64,000 bases of DNA from Schizophyllum amplum (Eukaryota > Basidiomycota > Agaricomycetes > Agaricales > Schizophyllaceae), in the NCBI GenBank assembly GCA_007026445.1, contig VDMD01000002.1, forward strand, positions 1 to 64,000. Direction: 5' to 3'. The first letter of the stretch is position 1. Each line of letters opens with the position of its first letter. Positions 55,937-64,000 of the stretch are shown one piece after another. A program made the translations under genes and the position numbers. Under the pieces are notes generated by a model that was not told where the DNA came from, did no database searches, and was given only the letters and a program-made list of their open reading frames with translations.

Positions 55937-57056
55937 ATGCCGTCTTCCGTTACCGAGACAGTCACTCCCCCACCAGCACCGCTGTCTACGGAATCCCCGC
56001 GTCCAAACACAGCGGACGTGATCGTAACCCCTTCAAAGCTTCGCAAGGTCCTTGAGGGTCGCTCATCCCGCACCCTTACCGACCTCATATTCTCCATCAT
56101 CGAAGAGTTTCCGGAAGTCCTCCCCTTCGTCGCCCTCAATACAGGCGTGTCCCAGGTGAACCACCCATCCCACCTGCAAACGACCAAGTACCTGCCCCGA
56201 GATTGCGCTAGCTATACCACATCGTCGTATCCTCCCCTTGCCAGACCTTGCGACCCTACGAGCAAGCGCGTTCGCGCTCTGTCACCCTCACCAGTACCCT
56301 CGCCACCTCCTAAGCGCCGTAAACGATCGGCAGCTAAAGTACGTTGCATTACCCAGGCCCTCCGCAATGTCTGACCTGATATTGATTCTGTTGTTCAAGG
56401 CGCGCGCTCACTCTCCGAGCCCATTCTCTCTGCATGGCGTATACAACATCACCTGCCCATACCTGGCCTCTGAATGGCCCGACAGCTGCGCTGGCAGTCC
56501 CCTCACGCTCCGCCTCGCGCCTTCGTCGACTGGCCGCCATCTATGGGGCAGCTTCCGTTTCGGAATCGTCGAGGGAACCCTCCGCTCTACATCCTCCCCG
56601 CCATTTGCTTCAGCTACAACGATCAGCTTTGCCTGGCGTGGCCGCGAAACGGGAGAGGATAGCGTGCTCGGTGATACATCCGATGGCACCGAAGGCGAGA
56701 TCACGCTGGGCGAAGACGGATCTGTGCGCGGTCGGCTGGAAGGCGCTTTCCTCGATGAGGGCAGATGCCTTTTCGAAGGGCATAAGGTGCACGACAAACG
56801 CTATCGTGCCTCGGACGACAAGTTCGTGAGGGGGTGGAAGAAAGAGTGGCGCGCGCTCCCCTCGGAGATGGCGGGGCAACCGGATATGATCATCTTCAGC
56901 TCAGACGAGGTAGGGGTCAGGCCGGAGTCTCCGCTGTCATTAGACACTAGCGCAGACGAGGAAGACACATGGAAAACTACTCAGGATGAAGGAAAGGTTC
57001 AAGGTGTAAAGAAGAATGGCACGAAGGATAGTGAAGCAAGTAGCTCGAACCCGTAG
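55937..57056 (+). CDS. conserved fungal hypothetical protein
   Basis: Two exons (55937-56338, 56400-57056) give 352 residues. The N-terminus is Thr/Pro-rich with a possible helical stretch (LTDLIFSIIEEFPEVLPFV) and a basic cluster PPPKRRKRSAAK that could be a nuclear localisation signal. The second exon encodes a compact beta-rich domain: HGVYNITCPYLASEWP, LTLRLAPSS, LWGSFRFGIVEGTLRS, ISFAWRGRETGE, GEITLGEDGSVRG. This pattern recurs in uncharacterised basidiomycete proteins. The tail is acidic and Ser/Lys-rich. Function unknown; a nuclear location is only inferred from the basic cluster. The intron (61 nt) has good sites and keeps the frame. Confidence 0.75.
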
Positions 57057-57329
57057 GCTGATAACAATTTTGATGCGACAAGGACCGTGGCGTGATTGAC
57101 TTGAGTCCGGCGCGCAAGCGCGGCGAGTTCGGGTCATTTGATGGTCTGACACTGTCAGTCTAAGTGCCACAATTGACGAACGCGGTTACGACTCAGAGCA
57201 AGCGTGTTCGCCCTCTGTGACCCTCACCGGAACCGTCACCGTCATGCGTGCTAGACATCCCTTTGGATTAGGATACATAGATATTTAGGTCACTTCATAT
57301 CTCGGCGACTCTTTGCCCTATTCCTCCTC

Positions 57330-59113
57330 CTATTCTTCCTCCTCCTCCTCGTCGGCATCGTCTTCCGTTCCATACGCCCAATCGTAGTTGCACATGGGAA
57401 AGTCCGGGAGATACGCATCCTGTATAATTTGTGCCGCGATGTCGGCTGCCACTAAAGCAGACTCCTTCGTCATCGTATGCAGAGGAGTACCGGACGCGTC
57501 AAGCGTGATCTTTTGCAAGGAGCCCGGGGTCCCATCCCGCTCCGCATTGATGCTGTCCTGCGGTGGATCCTCGTGGACATGCATCTCGCGGAGGGGCACA
57601 TCGCTCCGTGCACGATATGCGACGACGGACCACAGGCGAGGCCATATGGCGGAGCCTACACCATAAATGCGCAATGTTTGAAGACAAGGGAGCACAACGG
57701 TGTCCGGACAGGCTCCTTGCACTGGCGTGGCCGAACACAGAGCATCGAGAATAGCTGTCTTCTTGCTAAGTGGGTATATGGTGTCGTTGATAATGCTGAG
57801 ATCCCGAATTGGAGACATCTGCAACAGGAATTTGGCCCATTCCTGCGAGGTGTGGCTATAGCGATAATCGCTGAGTATGACGATTAACCGGGAATCAGGT
57901 TCCAGATGAAAGGAAAAAGTCGGCAGTGTGGCGTTTCTCCCCGATTCCAAGAACATCGTACCAGAGTATACGGTCAGATGTTCAGCTTCCTTTGCCGTAC
58001 ACAGCTGCACGGTATGGATCGGCTGAGCCAAAGGCCGAAAGTTACTTGGCGAGAGGGAGGAGGACAATCCTACCGCGACGAGAGGCAAATGTATCGATAT
58101 CGAGAGTTGACACGTCTCTGGTATTACAAGGCGCGAAAGGGCGACTTCCTCACTGCTATCGACCCTGGACCATTGTAACGCGCGAAGTCGGTTCAAAGGG
58201 ATAGTTGTGTCCGATCCTTGGAAGGGGCCATACGTTTCAACAGCCAGCTGCTCTAGGTTCGGCGAAGCTTCGATCAGAGCAATGTGAGTATCTCCGACAT
58301 GCCTCCTCGTATAGCCGACGGCGAGGTGTGTAAGGGTCGAGGGTGCATTGAACTGCCATATGGGACAGTGATACACGGCCAGCTTGCGTAGTGCAGGATG
58401 CTCGCCGCCAAAGAAAACAGGTGCTCCACGGTGGAATTGGTCATTAAGATAGCGGTGGCGGAAACAGATAGAGAGGCTCTGCAACCTGGGAGCCGCGCAT
58501 TGGAACAGACCACATACGCGATATATGTCGCGAACGCGATCGCAGACAACATGCAGCTGCTCCAGATGCGGAATATGATGGGCAGATATCTCTTCTAGGA
58601 CTTTGCGGTCGTGCACGGAGCGTCGCAGATCTTTGCTGGAGAAGAAGACGGCGAGAGGAGCGCCATCAGAGCGGGCAAGGAAAGCCTGCCCCGCGGCGGC
58701 AGGGTGGTTGTGACAGAGATCTATGGTTGACCACAGTGCTCGATATGCAAGCGCAATGGTCCTCCATCGGCTCGAGACGCGCGTAACGGCAGTCCAGTGC
58801 AGCGACGCGCGACCCGGCGACGAAGGGACAAAATCCCCAAGTCGCGGCTGCAAGAGCTCGAAGATGCGTTCGAGGATCTCTGCGGGAAGCGTATTGGCGG
58901 AGACGCGCGAGTTCCATGCGGCCCTCACTGCGCAAAGCACAAGGCGAGCCCCATTTTCCAAGTCCTTTATCTGCAGGTGTTGTCAGTATATCAGAATCTA
59001 CCAGCTTAAGGAGCAGAGCGCACATCGGCATCGTCGAAGTGGGAATGCTGCTCCAAGATGGACGATCGGATGGAGGCTAGCGCATCCAGATGCACTCGAA
59101 AAGAATGAGCCAT
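57330..59113 (-). CDS. F-box protein, tandem paralogue A
   Basis: Two exons, 59024-59113 and 57330-58970, give 576 residues. The first exon encodes MAHSFRVHLDALASIRSSIL, a short helix common in this family. The F-box lies at the start of exon 2 (LPAEILERIFELL...WTAVTRVSSRWRTIALAYRALW). The remainder holds weak leucine-rich segments (LEQLHVVCD, LQSLSICFRH, LRKLAVYHCPIWQ, LTHLAVG, LRIYGVG). It ends in a run of nine acidic residues after DDADEEEEEE. It is collinear with paralogue B, 320 bp away on the same strand, including the intron position, and shares many segments (DASGTP, ALWSTIDLCHN, APLAVFFSSK). Tandem duplication is clear. Expected SCF adaptor. Confidence 0.9.
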
Positions 59114-59429
59114 GTCCGCCGATGATGAGCGTTGAACGTTGTACTCGTGATGTAGCGGAAAAGCGGAAGAAGTTGGGGAAGGGCGACACGCGTAACTCAT
59201 GAGGCGCGCGCGGCGAATGCCGGTCCGGGGCCGGGCCAGCGCCACAATTGAACGTCGGGCAAGTTCCGACATGAATACGCTGAGCGGGACTCACTCACAT
59301 TCGTCAAGCTGCTACTAGTGTCATACATGGGCTGATGCATGCTAGTCACTTTTGTAAGCCTATTACTGAATAACCGCCCTTTGAATGAGATTACACAGTA
59401 TGTAAGCAACATGCGTGATGAAAGTCCGC

Positions 59430-61252
59430 TCAATAGTCGTCGTCGTCGTCGTCGTCCTCTTCTCCTTCCTCCTCGTCTGTCTCTTCTCGCGCATCATCTG
59501 CCCATTTCGTGCCATCCGCGGGCACACTCCAAGGTTCCGCGTCTCGTACCATCTGCGCCACAATATCCGCTGCCACCACGTCCGACTTCTCCGTTGTCAC
59601 CTGCACCGGCGTGCCCGACGCATCCAGCGTGATGATTCGCAGGGAGCCCGGAGAGTAACGCCTAGGGATGCCATACCGTTTCTCTGGTACCGGGTCCTCG
59701 TAGACGTACACCCTGCGGAGGGGTACACCGATTCGTGCGCGATGTGCGACGAGCGACCATAGGCAGGGCCAGATGGCGTACTGCGCCCCGTAGACGCGGA
59801 GCTCTTGAAGCTCGGGCAGTATGACTGCCTCCGAAGAGGCTCCCATCGATGTCGAGGACAGCATGTCGAAGAGGGACAACTCGACCGGGCATCTGTCCTT
59901 TGAGTCGTGAATGAAGGTCAAGCTGCGGACAGGCGTCAAGGGCGACAGAAATCTAGCCCATTCGTCGCGAATGTAGGTGCGGCCACCATTGCTGCAGCTG
60001 CGGATGACGATCAAGTGCGCATTGGGCGTCAGATGAAAAGAGTAGCGTGGCAATGTCGCCGATGCTCCCGATTCCAGAAGCGCCGTACCGCAGTTTATGG
60101 CCAGTCGTACTGTCTGGCTCGACATGATACGCAGCTGGATAGTATGGATTGGTTGGTGTAATGGCCGCGGGCTGTTCGTAGAGAGGGTCGAAAACAATCC
60201 GCGTTCGGATTCGTACCGAGGGAGGAATTCCGATACGGATATTTGGCACGCCTCTGGTATATCCAAACGCGGGATGCCTGATTCGAAGTCGTACTGGGAC
60301 CATTGCAACGCGCGAAGTCGGGTTGAGCAAATCGATAGATCATCGGGCCTGAGCCCGTGCCTTATGGCGATCGAATTGAGAGCCAGTTTTTCGAGGTTGG
60401 GTGATCCATGGAGCACGGCAAAGAGCTCATTTCCAAGAACTATAGGTCCATACACCGCGAGATGGGTAAGATTCGCAAACGTGTTGGCCTGCCATATCGG
60501 AAAGTGGTACACTGCCAACTTGCGGACAGTGGAGCATTCGCCTGCGAAGATGACGGGCGCTTCGGTTCCATAATTTTCAGTGCGGAGACATATTATAGAG
60601 AGGCTTTGCAGCATAGGGGCGGGATATTGCATGAGAGCACAGATACGATATATATCGTGAGCCGAATCGAATGCGAGATGCAGCTGCTCCAAGCGCGCAA
60701 TATGCAGGGTGAGTATGTCTTTGAGTACAGAGACATCCTGCAACGAGCCCTGTAAAGACTTGCTCGAGAAGAAAACCGCCAAGGGAGCGTCGCCAGAATG
60801 TGCAAGGAAAGCCCGCCCCTCGGCGGCGGAGTAGTTGTGGCAGAGATCGATGGTCGACCACAACGCTGAATATGCGATGGCAACATTCCTCCATCGCTTG
60901 CAGACTCGCGTGACCGAGGTCCACTCCGAAGACGAGCGGTTCGGCCAGCGAGGGACGAAATCCCCGTAATGCGGCTGCACGAGCTTGAAGATGCGTTCGA
61001 GGATCTCCGTAGGAAGCTTGTTGATAGGCACGCGTGCATTCTCAGCGAACTTCAGAGCGCGTAAAGCCAGGCGAATCTCCCTCTTCAAGTCATTTGTCTG
61101 CAAGCGGTTAAATCAGATCCTCGTTGCACGTCGAGCATCAGCGCTCAGCTGCGAGAACGCACCTCGGCTTCGTCGAATTGGTAGCCTTCCTCCAAGATAG
61201 AGTTCCTGATAGATATCAGCGCATCCAAATGCGCTTGAGCAAGATTGCCCAT
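59430..61252 (-). CDS. F-box protein, tandem paralogue B
   Basis: Two exons, 61163-61252 and 59430-61097, give 585 residues. Exon 1 reads MGNLAQAHLDALISIRNSIL and exon 2 starts with TNDLKREIRLALRALKF. The F-box is LPTEILERIFKLVQPHYGDF...WTSVTRVCKRWRNVAIAYSALW. LRR-like segments and the ending (ITLDASGTPVQ, EGEEDDDDDDDY) parallel paralogue A. The intron is 65 nt in the same place. The two genes lie head to tail on the minus strand. Because both keep full frames and typical F-box residues they are probably both functional, but the substrate specificity cannot be read from the sequence. Confidence 0.9.
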
Positions 61253-61489
61253 GGCCTCGGGAGTTCGAACGTTGCACGAGGAAGAGCGCAAACAAAGCGC
61301 AAAAGACAAAGGGCAACATGCGGCGAAATCGGCCCGGTCAATTCAGACGCCGGCGAGTCACCGTCACGCCCTGGTCACGCCAGTCCCCGGTCCCGGTCCC
61401 GCAACCATGTCTCGGTACCGTTCAGCACAAGTCGTTGCTCCTGCAAGTTCAACACTCGTTTCCCCCGTCGATCGACACTGCTTACGAGG

Positions 61490-62745
61490 ATGCCACAAGA
61501 CGACGAGCTCGACGAGATCAATGGTATCAAGCCCAAGGTCGTGATGGCAGACGGAGACGAGCAAGAAGTCAGCTCGCAGTCAAGGTGCGTGCACAGTTTG
61601 TGCTGCAGAGGCTACGAGGCGCTGAACACGGCTGCAGCAATTCGACGTACAAGGTCAAGCGAACCTGGGATCACTACTATTGGTGAGGAGACACCCCCCC
61701 CCCCCCCCCCCCTCGCGCTCCCCCCTTGCACTGTCATCCCCCGTCTCTTGATACGTACACATGAGGCTACAAATACCCCCTAGTCCCCCGCGCGTAACGA
61801 CGATTCTAACCATCCCCCAGCACCTGCCCCGCATGGCGCAACCAGGGGGGCGCGCCCACGAACGCCCGCACATGCAAGCACCTCAAAGCGCTCCTCGGCG
61901 AAGAGTACGAGCTCGCGCGCCTCAAGCTCAAGAACCCCTACGGCCAGCAGCCCAAGCCCAGCTTATCCAAGGGCAAGAAGCGCAAGAAGGCCGACGACGA
62001 CGACGCAGACGACAAGCCCGCGACCAAGAAGTCCAAGCCTGCCTCCACCAAGCTCAAGGCACCGTTCAAGGAAGTGCTGCTCGCGAACAAGTGGGACCTC
62101 GACGACGGGCTGGACCCCGCTGGGTGGTGGATGTCGGAGAAGCTAGACGGCGTACGGTGCGTCTTGTACGAGTATCATCCTATCCCCCTACTCACGATCG
62201 CATGTCAGAGTCTACTACGACGGCGAGCGCATGTGGAGCCGCCTCGGTAACCTCTTCACCCCGCCACAATGGTTCCTCGACAGTGCGCCCCCCTCCTTGT
62301 CCTCCGTACGCCACGACTCACAGCAGCGTTTATCTAGAGCTCCCCAAGAACGTCCACCTCGACGGCGAGCTCTTCGGCGGCCGAGGCACATTCCAGTCGA
62401 CCGTCTCCATCGTCAAAACCATAAACTCGCCCCACTGGAAGAACATCACCTTCCAAGTCAGATCTTCCTTCGTATCATTGTCAATCGCTAACGGCGTACG
62501 TGCAGGTCTTCGACATACCATCACTTGCTTCGCAGCCTTTCGAAGACCGCCTGGACGCGCTGAAGAAGCTCGTCGGTAAGCGCGGTGGCTCGCAACGATC
62601 GCGCCAGGTCGTCCTCGTCTGGCACGAGAAAGTCCGCGACCGCCAACACGTACTCGACCACCTCAAGCACATCGAACAACTCGGTGGCGAGGGCGTCATG
62701 CTCCGAAAACCTGGCTCGCTCTCACGTGATGTCATAGGACGTTGA
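61490..62745 (+). CDS. SWIM zinc finger plus ATP-dependent DNA ligase domain, C-terminally truncated
   Basis: Six exons (61490-61584, 61638-61682, 61821-62156, 62209-62282, 62338-62456, 62506-62745) give 302 residues. After 30 acidic residues comes a SWIM-type finger (YYCTCPAWRNQG...TCKHLKALLGEEYE). A Lys-rich linker (KGKKRKKADDDD, KPATKKSKP) follows. Then comes the nucleotidyltransferase domain: motif I EKLDGVR with the AMP-accepting lysine, YYDGERMWSR, LDGELFGGRGTFQ, and motif IV EGVMLRKPGS. The frame stops 9 codons later. Motif V (normally a Lys-x-Lys strand) and the OB-fold that ligases need were not found downstream. The gene may therefore be truncated or have an unseen 3' exon. Intron 2 holds a 19-C tract. 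Expected role: DNA nick sealing or a related nucleotidyl transfer. Confidence 0.8.
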
Positions 62746-62791
62746 ATCGGCATGAATTCTGATAGGTGTCTAGCGCCCATCCCTCCTTTTG

Positions 62792-62838
62792 TGGGCCCCC
62801 GAACATGGGTTCCCCCTATAGGGGCCCATGTCCGGGGG
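62792..62838. repeat. inverted repeat just after the ligase stop
   Basis: GCCCCCGAACATGGGTTCCC and the complement of GGGCCCATGTCCGGGGGC can form a GC-rich hairpin with a short loop (CCCTATAGG). It may mark an element end or the place where the ligase 3' part was lost. Confidence 0.6.
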
Positions 62839-62869
62839 CGTGCCACGACGACTACGAGACTACTAACTA

Positions 62870-63231
62870 CTGACCCTCCAGTATACCACCAGCATAACCT
62901 CGACAAGCATAACCCCGACCGACATGACCTCCCCCAGCATAACTCTGGTGTACGACGTGACGGCGAGCAGGACGACGGCGGCGGCACGACTGACGACGAC
63001 GAAGGCACGACGGCAGCGAGCACGACCAGCGGCAAGGCGAGGGGGGAGGGACGGTGGAGGGAAGGACGAGATGGGAGGGGTTTTTATACTCCTCTCGAGC
63101 CTGCCGGCCGCTGCCCGCTTGCTCGGTAGCGACGAGTGCGGGACTGCGAGGGTGTGCGGGGACCGGGCGTCTCAAGGGATAGCGCGAGCTTGTGTGATGC
63201 GCGGCCGAGTACCGCTGACTGCGCGCCGAGT
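62870..63231. other. GC-rich non-coding region
   Basis: CGACGG/ACGACG-rich sequence with open frames on both strands that look compositional. No gene supported. Confidence 0.35.
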
Positions 63232-63560
63232 GCCCGTCGTTCGTCCTTGCTGCACTGACCTTGTTCCCTCAGCTCTCGACACCGCGAAAGCGCGCGCGCA
63301 CTCGGGCGGCGGGGGGCAGTCGTGCTGTGTAGGAGGGGGGGCGGTCTTTTGTGTCTTTTTGCGACCCAGGGACTCGGTGGCGCAGTAAGCTCTTGTAGGT
63401 AGTCATAGGTAGCCGAATACAACCGTCTTTGTGCCTGTCATGCAGAGCGCGCGTCGTTCGTCCTCGCCTTGTTTTCTCAGCTATTGACATCGCGAAAGCG
63501 CGCTCGCACTCGGACGACGAGGGCCAGTCGTTCTGTGTGAGAGGGAGGCCCTTCTGTGCG
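63232..63560. repeat. two diverged direct repeats of about 110 bp
   Basis: 63232-63345 and 63448-63555 share CGTCGTTCGTCCT, TCTCAGCT, GACACCGCGAAAGCGCGC / GACATCGCGAAAGCGCGC and CGGGGGCAGTCGT-like blocks. Unknown role. Confidence 0.6.
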
Positions 63561-63861
63561 AGAGGGAGGCCTGGCTTTACGAGTCGAATCACTTGTCCCG
63601 AATACATCACCGCCTGTGCCTTTCATGCCCGGGTCCCCGCGCCCTCTCATCGCCGCGCCAAGTCTCCCACAGTCACGCAAGTTTCAACTCCATTGTATTC
63701 GTTCAAGCCATTGTATTTTCGCATGTCACTGCTTCAAGTCATTGTATTTCAACCAGTCTCAAGGCATTGGTAAGACGCTTTTATTCCCAGAGCTACTCGA
63801 CTATACAGTAGGGTTCTACTCTAACTACAACGCTTCCGTGCCCTGGAGCATAGACAAAGAC

Positions 63862-64000
63862 CTACCAAGACATGATATAAAGTCTCCGAACCCGTCCACG
63901 ACGCCCCCGCGCCGAGTCCCGTATGTCTGTCCCGCCGCCGCCGAGATCGCGACAGGCATTCAGCACGCCAAAGGCGTCACTGGAGTCGACCCGAGGGTTG
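63862..64000 (-). CDS. possible 3' end of a gene entering from the right
   Basis: The minus strand is open from the window edge to a TAG at 63862-63864 and ends GTDIRDSARGRRGRVRRLYI. The segment is too short to assign a family and may be chance. Confidence 0.2.
   Translation of the reverse strand, partial: NPRVDSSDAFGVLNACRDLGGGGTDIRDSARGRRGRVRRLYIMSW

Noticed and set aside
62870..63388. Missing 3' exon of the ligase
   Set aside because: I looked for motif V or OB-fold-like sequence in all plus frames and saw only CGACGG-rich, compositionally biased frames.

Overview
The window is genomic DNA of a basidiomycete fungus, almost certainly an Agaricomycete. Genes carry many introns of about 45-60 nt with GTRNGT donors and YAG acceptors. 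The gene families are typical of mushroom-forming fungi: a KDZ transposase, FunK1-type kinases, a DUF6535 membrane protein, F-box/LRR proteins, a BTB protein, M35 deuterolysins and a motor-domain chitin synthase. I cannot name the species. All calls come from reading the sequence; no database search was run. Exon joins were accepted only where frame and family motifs agreed across the splice.

Layout. 1-1725: an F-box/LRR-like gene on the minus strand that runs off the left edge. 1965-5608: a ten-exon KDZ transposase that reads through without a break. 5.6-8.3 kb: a hypothetical minus-strand gene and an orphan N-terminal piece of a FunK1 kinase. 8.2-21.2 kb: a mosaic that I read as a tandem segmental duplication. 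Each copy carries a head-to-head pair of FunK1 C-lobe fragments, a 21-bp minisatellite and a pyrimidine-rich tract, and ends at the last exon of a mitochondrial dicarboxylate carrier. The left copy also holds two insertions that the right copy lacks: a 943-bp TA-flanked MITE and a 2.17-kb element with 15-bp terminal repeats. 21.1-24.35 kb: the real carrier gene, whose introns are swollen by simple repeats. 25-26.8 kb: a tRNA-Gly and a large minisatellite array.

27.1-30.4 kb: a 1031-residue DUF6535 membrane protein. 31.2-33.3 kb: a fifth FunK1 fragment facing a decayed deuterolysin. 35.6-39.0 kb: a BTB protein and an F-box protein. 39.8-45.0 kb: gene-poor DNA with a coiled-coil protein, a tRNA-Gly gene split by a foldback element, and another MITE. 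45.2-46.4 kb: the intact deuterolysin. 47.5-53.9 kb: a large class V-like chitin synthase (myosin-like motor, cytochrome b5, catalytic and DEK_C domains). 54.7-57.1 kb: two conserved hypothetical genes. 57.3-61.3 kb: tandem F-box paralogues. 61.5-62.7 kb: a SWIM-finger ATP-dependent ligase that stops after motif IV. 62.75-64.0 kb: mostly non-coding.

The genes do not form one pathway. The core cell functions are the carrier (mitochondrial metabolite exchange), chitin synthase (cell wall) and deuterolysin (secreted proteolysis). The rest are expanded adaptor families or mobile DNA and its debris. The most informative signals are mobile-element insertions that can be read against an empty site, and a transposon sitting inside the internal promoter of a tRNA gene.
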